This document shows, in pieces, positions 58,704 through 64,000 of a stretch of DNA of 64,000 nt. A model generated the notes under the pieces. It was not told where the DNA came from, ran no database searches, and was given only the letters and a program-made list of their open reading frames with translations. The stretch comes from Clostridia bacterium. Its GTDB lineage: Bacteria; Bacillota; Clostridia; Christensenellales; Aristaeellaceae. The stretch's first letter is position 1. Each line of letters starts with the position of its first letter. A program made the translations under genes and the position numbers. The DNA lies in contig JAFUTW010000045.1 in NCBI GenBank assembly GCA_017484085.1, positions 1 through 64,000 of the forward strand, read 5' to 3'.

Positions 58704-61700
58704 GTGAAAAAGACGATCGCCGGCGCTCTGGCGCTGCTTTTCTGCCTCCTTGGCTGCTGCGGACTTTGTGAGGAGACGCGCAAAGGGGATTACATCTATG
58801 TGCCGCAGGTGACACCGGCTCCCAACGCAGGGATGACGACCCTGCGCGTTGAGGGGACGGTGCTTGCGGGTGACGGGACACAGCAGAGGGTGGAGAACCT
58901 TGCCGGTGCTCTCTTCGGCGTGTACGTCTTTTCGGGTGAAGGGGAACTGACGCCCTGGGCGGACCCGCTTTACCCGTTTGAGCCGATGCGCCTCAAAACG
59001 GGCGACGGCCCCTTGTCCTTTACGCTGCCTTCGGGGATCGATTTCTATCTGCGGCAGGAAGCGGCGCCTGAAGGGTTTGTTTACGACGGGGAAACGCTGG
59101 TCCCCGTCACTTCAGGGGAAATGGTCATCCGGAACCTTGCGGAGGGGGAACTGCGGCTTGTTGCGCAGGATACCCAGGGGAAGCCTCTTGGCGGCGTCGG
59201 CTTTGCCGTGCTGGAGGACGGCGAGAGAGTCGCAAGCCTTGTGACGGACGAAACCGGCAGCGTGACGATGAAGGTCAAGCGGGAGATGCGCCTTGAATTG
59301 GCGGAAGAGACGCTCCCGGACGGGCTGCTTCCCGCGCTTTACGCGCTGCAGGGGGATGAAAGCCTTCCGGCGGCCGGTTTCGCGGCGGAAGTACGCCCCG
59401 CGGAGCGGCTGACGGTGGAATGGATCCATCCTTCACAGGGGACGGTCCAGCTGAATATGAGCGCGGCCTCCGTCGGGCCGGACGGGGAAAAAGTTCTGCG
59501 TCCGCTGCAGGGCGTAACGATGAAAATCGGGGACACGGGTGAGACCCTCACGACGGACGAAACCGGCAGCGCAAGCCTCTCCGTTATGGAGGGGACTTAC
59601 CTGGTCACCTTCGGCTATTCGGGCACGGAAAACGTTCTGCTGCCGCTTGAGCAGGGGCAGATGATCGTGGACGGGGGAGCACTGACGCTCATCGAGCTGG
59701 AAGCGCAGGAGCAGGAAGGCCGCGTGGCCGTACAGCTGAACCGGCAGGATGTGGAGGGCAGCTTCAGCCTGAAGCGCGCGGGCACGGGAGAGAGCTACGG
59801 CCCTTATGCCTTCGACACCGACGGCAGGGCAGTATCCGACGCCGTGATCCCGGGACGGTATGAAGTGCAGATGGATCTGCCGGAAGGCGCTTTGCTGCAG
59901 GGCTTCACGGCGGAAGGCACTGAGCCGGGAGACATCCCGGAAGCGGATGTCGCCGCCGGGACGCTGACACAGGCGGAGGCACAGGTTTCGGTGCTCTCTG
60001 CCGGCCGTTACCGGCTGACGGCCCGCCGTATCAGCGAAAGCGGGGATTATACGGAAGAGGCGATCGGCGAAAGCATTGAGGTCGCCCTCCTGGATGAAAA
60101 CGGAAACGTTCTGCAGACGCTGCGCACAGCGGACGGTCAGCTGGAGCTGAGGACGCTGGACGGAACGTATGCCCTGCGCATGGAAGCGGATTGGGCGGCG
60201 GAACTGGGTCTTCTGGATACCTCCGAGGCATTCGCGCATACGGAGGAAGGCGGCAGCATCACGTTCAAGTGCGATACGGGACGGCTGATCCTGCAGTCGA
60301 AGGATGCACAAGGCGCTGCGCTGCCCGGCGCGGTGTATTCGGTGACAGACGGAAGCGGCGCTGTTTCTACCCTGGAATGCGATGAAAGCGGTACCGCGGT
60401 CACGGGCCCGCTGCAGCCCGGCCAGATCCGGATCGATACGGTTTCGGCGCCGGAGGGATGCGCACCGGGCGGCGCTTGGACGGCAGAGCTGGAGGCCGGT
60501 GCGGCTGCGGCAATGGAACTGGTGCATGCGCGGCTCGGGCGGGAAACGATCCTGGCGCGTCTGCAAAGCCTGGACGGCACCGGCAGCACGGTACTGACGC
60601 CGCTTGCGGGAGCCCTGATCCGGATCGTTCAGTCCATCGGCGGAATGGAAGGGGAAACCGTGGCGCTGCTCACGGCGGATGAGGACGGCAGCGTTTCCGT
60701 CTCTCTGCCGGAAGGAGAGTATATCGCGTATCTGCAGGAAACCGGAACGGAAACGCTTGAAGGGACGGCGCTGACCTTCACTGCGGTCAATGATCAGGAG
60801 AGCACGGATCTCCTGACAGCACCGGATCTGCTGGGCGGCATCCGGGTGACCTACGGCGACGGTACGCTCACGGATGCGCAGACGGCGCAGGCGCGCTTCT
60901 GCCTGTACGCCGCCGGTGCCGAAGAAGAGATCGGGCTTTACGGGAACGGGAATGTCTTTACGGCATTCGGCCTGCCCGCCGGAGACTATATTCTGAAGCA
61001 GACCCAGGCGCCGGAAGGGAAGGCGCCGGCCAGAGACCGCAATGTGCGCCTCGAAGGCGGAACCGTGACGGAGATCGGGGTGCCGCTGGATGAATATGCA
61101 AGGCTGTCCGTTTCAAAGGTCGGCCTCACGTTCAACGCGTCCCTGCAGACCTTTGTCGTGCCGCTGGAGGGCGAGTACGCCGTATACACGATGCGGGACG
61201 GAAGCCTTATGCCCTATCCTTCGGAAGCGGAGCAGATGAAGGTATGGGCCAACGTAAGCGGCGAAGAGGGAAAGCCTGCCGAGATCCTGCTGCCTGCGGA
61301 CGCGGAGGGTACGACCTATTTTCTGAAGGAAACCGGCAAGGCATCCGGCTTCGTTCTGGACGGAGAAGCGCACGAGATCGTGCTGCATGCCGGAGAAACG
61401 GCGAGACCCCAGTTCCCGGTGGCCAGCGACAGGGGCTTTATGACGGTGGACGCAAGGGATGAGCGCACCGGAGAGCATCTTTCCGGCGGCGCATACGCGC
61501 TCCTGGACGAAAACGGGGATACCGTACTGACCTTCTCGCTGGATGAGAACGAATACCGGACCGAAACAGCGCTGCCGGTCGGCCGGTACACGCTGCGCCA
61601 GACGGAAGCCCCGGAAGGCTATGCGCTGGCGGAAGAGGCGGAAAAGACCCTGGAGCTGCATGCCTATCTGTCCGGAAGGGATGAGGAAAACAGGATCACG

Positions 61701-64000
61701 GTCGGCTGCCGCAGACTCCCGGAAGCGGGGGACGGCAGCGGGAAGGACGCCGAACTCTGGATGGCGCAGGAGCAGGGCCTCTCGCTCATCGGCGTGGAAT
61801 ACGCTGCCGGCGCAGATGTGAAGCTGGAGCGCCCGCAGGTCATCCTCGAAACGCAGGCGGAGGGCCGCACCGACATCGACAGCCTGACGCTGTCCGGCGC
61901 TGCGGATGCAGAAGGAAACGCATACCGTGCGCGCGTGGAGTATGCCCTGCGCAACGGCGGCTGGCAGCCGTCCCGGGCGAAGGAGACAGGACTTCTTGAC
62001 GCGCCGACGACCATCAGCTTTGCCGAGGTGGAAGGAAATATCTCGGCGCTGCGCATCACTTACCTTGACGGCATCACCGGCCGGGAGACGGCCAATGAAG
62101 GCTTTGTGCCCGGCGAAGCGGTGCTGTGTGTGCGCGCGGAAGGGGATGAACCTGCCGAGGTGCGTGTAAACGCCTCCTTTGCGGGGACGTACTGTTACAA
62201 GACCCGGTGGGCGGGAGAGACCCTGAACCTGAGCCTTGGCGGCGAAAAGAGCGAGAGCTTCCTTCTGGACGGCAGCGGGAGCTTCGGAACAGAATCCGGC
62301 GGAAAGGACGGCGCCGTCAGCGGCTTTGCCTTCCTGGATACGGACGGGGACGGGCTGCTTGGCGCTGCGGAAACGGGACGCTGCGCAGGCCTCTCGGTGA
62401 GCCTGCTGGATGAAGCCGGCAATACGGTGGATACGGTGCGCACGGCGACAGACGGACGCTATGCGTTTGCGGGCATACCTTCCGGAACGTACAGCCTCCG
62501 TTTCGAAGCGGGCGGCGTCATGGTCTTCTCCGGGAACCGCCTGTATTCGGAACACGCTGCAAGCCGTGTGACGGAGGCGCGCCGCGGCACGACGGACGCG
62601 TTCACGGTGGACGGCGATCACACGGATCACTATCTCCTCGCAGGCTGCCTGTATGCGTCAGGCGTCAGCGGACGGATCGAGAGCGAAGAGGCAGACGGTA
62701 CGACGGACGGAATGGGCGGGGTCAGCGTGGAACTGATGCACCTCGGCCACTCGGAAGAGGAACCGATCCTGGTTTCTACGGATGATACGGGCGTCTTCAG
62801 CTTTACCGGGCTTGTACCCGGGGACTATGAACTGCAGATCAAGGTGCCGGATGGGTATCTTGCACTTGGCAGCGGGGCGGGACTGCGCCAGACGATGACG
62901 CTTGAACAGGGCGAAAGCGGCGTGGCCGACTTCGTTGCGCTCGTGCGCCAGGCGGCTGTTTCGGGCACCGTTTGGCTTGATGAACCGGCAAACGGCCTGC
63001 CGGGCGTGACGGTGACGCTGCTCCACCCGGACGGCGGAAGCGTGACACCTGTGGAGACGACGACGACCGGCGCAGACGGACGGTACGCATTTGGCGCGCT
63101 TTACCCGTATGCGTACAGTATCCAGGCGGAACTGCCGGACCAGTACGGCTTTGCGCCGTACGGGGAGCATTCCGGGGTGTTCGGTGCGGCCGGCCATACA
63201 GGCAGCACGCAGACGTTTGAACTGAAACCGGGAGAGAACAGGGAAGGGCTGGATATCGGTGCGACCGTGCCGGCCAGCCTGACGGTCCGTGTCTTCCGGG
63301 ATGCACAGGCGGACGGCCTGATGCAGCCCAATGAAAAGGGCCTGGACGGCGTCAGCATCGTGCTGATCCGCAGGGAAGAGGGCACTGACGGCGAAAAGAT
63401 AGCCCTGCTGACGGATGAGGAAGGGAAGGCGCAGTTCTCCGGCCTGACCCCGGGCAGCTTTGCCCTTTCCTATGAGATGCCCGGACAGTGGAGACCGTAT
63501 GGCGCAAGAGCATCAGGCGGCGGGCGCTATCCGGAGAGCATCCTGCCCACCAGCGCGGCCCGGACCGGAAGAAGCGCGGAATTCACCCTGACATCCGGTG
63601 AACAGCGGGAGCTTTACATCGCCGCGGCGATGACCGGAACGGTTTCCGGATTCGTCTTTGAGGACGCAAACGCGGATGCCCGCCGCGCGGATGGAGAAAG
63701 CGCGATGCCCGGCATCCCGGTCCAGCTGCTTGACCAGACGGGCGAAACGGTTGCGGAGACTGTGACGGCGGAGGACGGCAGCTATACCTTTGAGGGACTG
63801 TCCGCCGGAAGATACCGGGTCCGGTTCAAAGCACCGGAGGAGTACGGATTTGTCGCGACCCAGCGCAGCCTGGTGGCAAACGGCGCACAGGGGACGACGG
63901 ATCCCGTCTCAGAGACGAGAGCCTTTACGCTGTCCCAGGGGACGACGGCGGCGGAGGTCAATGCGGCGATCGTGCGCCTTGCGGCTGTCGAAGGCAATCT
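58704..64000 (+). CDS. Very large surface (lipo)protein of SpaA-like and SdrB-like repeats (3' incomplete)
   Basis: Open reading frame from GTG 58704 (AAGGGTG upstream) to the window edge, more than 1760 residues, frame never interrupted. The first 24 residues are a signal peptide with a lipobox-like LLGC, so it is probably a lipoprotein. The first two thirds hold a series of prealbumin-like (SpaA/Cna-B type) modules, each ending in a TDETGSVTM or TLRQTEAPEGY type strand. From about 62280 five SdrB-like modules follow, the first with the calcium-type loop DTDGDGLLGAAETG, others with DGRYAFGALYP and DGSYTFEGLSAG. Such proteins are adhesins or matrix scaffolds. The anchor and end are outside the window. 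Confidence 0.85.
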   Translation, partial: MKKTIAGALALLFCLLGCCGLCEETRKGDYIYVPQVTPAPNAGMTTLRVEGTVLAGDGTQQRVENLAGALFGVYVFSGEGELTPWADPLYPFEPMRLKTGDGPLSFTLPSGIDFYLRQEAAPEGFVYDGETLVPVTSGEMVIRNLAEGELRLVAQDTQGKPLGGVGFAVLEDGERVASLVTDETGSVTMKVKREMRLELAEETLPDGLLPALYALQGDESLPAAGFAAEVRPAERLTVEWIHPSQGTVQLNMSAASVGPDGEKVLRPLQGVTMKIGDTGETLTTDETGSASLSVMEGTYLVTFGYSGTENVLLPLEQGQMIVDGGALTLIELEAQEQEGRVAVQLNRQDVEGSFSLKRAGTGESYGPYAFDTDGRAVSDAVIPGRYEVQMDLPEGALLQGFTAEGTEPGDIPEADVAAGTLTQAEAQVSVLSAGRYRLTARRISESGDYTEEAIGESIEVALLDENGNVLQTLRTADGQLELRTLDGTYALRMEADWAAELGLLDTSEAFAHTEEGGSITFKCDTGRLILQSKDAQGAALPGAVYSVTDGSGAVSTLECDESGTAVTGPLQPGQIRIDTVSAPEGCAPGGAWTAELEAGAAAAMELVHARLGRETILARLQSLDGTGSTVLTPLAGALIRIVQSIGGMEGETVALLTADEDGSVSVSLPEGEYIAYLQETGTETLEGTALTFTAVNDQESTDLLTAPDLLGGIRVTYGDGTLTDAQTAQARFCLYAAGAEEEIGLYGNGNVFTAFGLPAGDYILKQTQAPEGKAPARDRNVRLEGGTVTEIGVPLDEYARLSVSKVGLTFNASLQTFVVPLEGEYAVYTMRDGSLMPYPSEAEQMKVWANVSGEEGKPAEILLPADAEGTTYFLKETGKASGFVLDGEAHEIVLHAGETARPQFPVASDRGFMTVDARDERTGEHLSGGAYALLDENGDTVLTFSLDENEYRTETALPVGRYTLRQTEAPEGYALAEEAEKTLELHAYLSGRDEENRITVGCRRLPEAGDGSGKDAELWMAQEQGLSLIGVEYAAGADVKLERPQVILETQAEGRTDIDSLTLSGAADAEGNAYRARVEYALRNGGWQPSRAKETGLLDAPTTISFAEVEGNISALRITYLDGITGRETANEGFVPGEAVLCVRAEGDEPAEVRVNASFAGTYCYKTRWAGETLNLSLGGEKSESFLLDGSGSFGTESGGKDGAVSGFAFLDTDGDGLLGAAETGRCAGLSVSLLDEAGNTVDTVRTATDGRYAFAGIPSGTYSLRFEAGGVMVFSGNRLYSEHAASRVTEARRGTTDAFTVDGDHTDHYLLAGCLYASGVSGRIESEEADGTTDGMGGVSVELMHLGHSEEEPILVSTDDTGVFSFTGLVPGDYELQIKVPDGYLALGSGAGLRQTMTLEQGESGVADFVALVRQAAVSGTVWLDEPANGLPGVTVTLLHPDGGSVTPVETTTTGADGRYAFGALYPYAYSIQAELPDQYGFAPYGEHSGVFGAAGHTGSTQTFELKPGENREGLDIGATVPASLTVRVFRDAQADGLMQPNEKGLDGVSIVLIRREEGTDGEKIALLTDEEGKAQFSGLTPGSFALSYEMPGQWRPYGARASGGGRYPESILPTSAARTGRSAEFTLTSGEQRELYIAAAMTGTVSGFVFEDANADARRADGESAMPGIPVQLLDQTGETVAETVTAEDGSYTFEGLSAGRYRVRFKAPEEYGFVATQRSLVANGAQGTTDPVSETRAFTLSQGTTAAEVNAAIVRLAAVEGN

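Noticed and set aside
61113-62630. A 505-residue minus-strand frame
   Set aside because: It lies opposite the uninterrupted frame of the large repeat protein, whose modules are recognisable; rejected as a shadow.

Overview
The window looks like a chromosomal piece of a GC-rich Clostridia-type member of the Bacillota (Christensenellales-like lineages would fit, but that is inference). Supporting signs are strong AGGAGG-type ribosome binding sites, near-consensus TTGACA-N17-TATAAT promoters, obg-yhbY, the Asp23/DAK2 pair yloU-yloV beside recG, DUF1292 and DUF896 proteins, a Firmicutes-style 6S RNA, an N-terminally extended HflX and a two-domain surface-protein repertoire. Almost everything is housekeeping or cell-envelope related.

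Layout. 1-1551: obg (5' end damaged or cut) and yhbY. 1763-7450: a promoter and a five-gene ABC uptake operon (DUF3798 binding protein, double ATPase, two permeases, small membrane-anchored protein), with a terminator-like hairpin after the binding protein. 7546-10785: Na/phosphate symporter, a small tail-anchored protein and a ComEC-like beta-lactamase-fold protein that has lost its metal ligands. 10927-29139: a long cell-surface polysaccharide region with LicD, IspD/TarI, an SDR epimerase, two related GT-B-like proteins, a nucleotidyltransferase-kinase fusion, a SIS isomerase, a HAD phosphatase, an iron-sulfur/pyruvyltransferase fusion, a 1530-residue repeat plus fibronectin-III surface protein, another GT-B-like protein and a NeuA-like cytidylyltransferase. 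29195-33390: an Hsp70-like protein with a hydrophobic tail, then nagB, nagA and a DUF896 protein. 33396-36744: serine hydrolase, DUF1292 protein, 6S RNA and an ApbE lipoprotein. 36920-41068: yloU, yloV, recG. 41204-43142: tRNA-Pro and tRNA-Lys followed by a small island (HTH protein, serine recombinase, two tiny proteins). 43461-44576: rplM, rpsI, secG. 44699-50092: NifS-like desulfurase, hflX with a probable frameshift, two D,D-carboxypeptidases, galE. 50156-53558: udk and an ABC-F ATPase (minus strand), a DtxR-type regulator, and a small 2[4Fe-4S] ferredoxin. 53690-58557: minus-strand operon of an acyl-ACP thioesterase, a Nif11-like small protein, malQ and glgP. 58704 to the right edge: a very large putative lipoprotein of SpaA-like and SdrB-like repeats, still open at base 64000.

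Working together, the central block has the parts for making, activating and transferring a phosphorylated sugar or alditol onto a surface polymer: isomerase, kinase, phosphatase, two or three nucleotidyltransferases, LicD and several GT-like proteins. NagA/NagB recycle amino sugars, GalE supplies UDP-galactose and GlgP/MalQ handle storage glucan. The features I would look at first are the JAMM-like metalloprotease signature fused to HflX, the sugar-phosphate activation cluster, the metal-less ComEC-like protein, the Nif11-like peptide and the Hsp70-like membrane protein. No CRISPR array, rRNA, insertion sequence or recognisable anti-phage system was seen.
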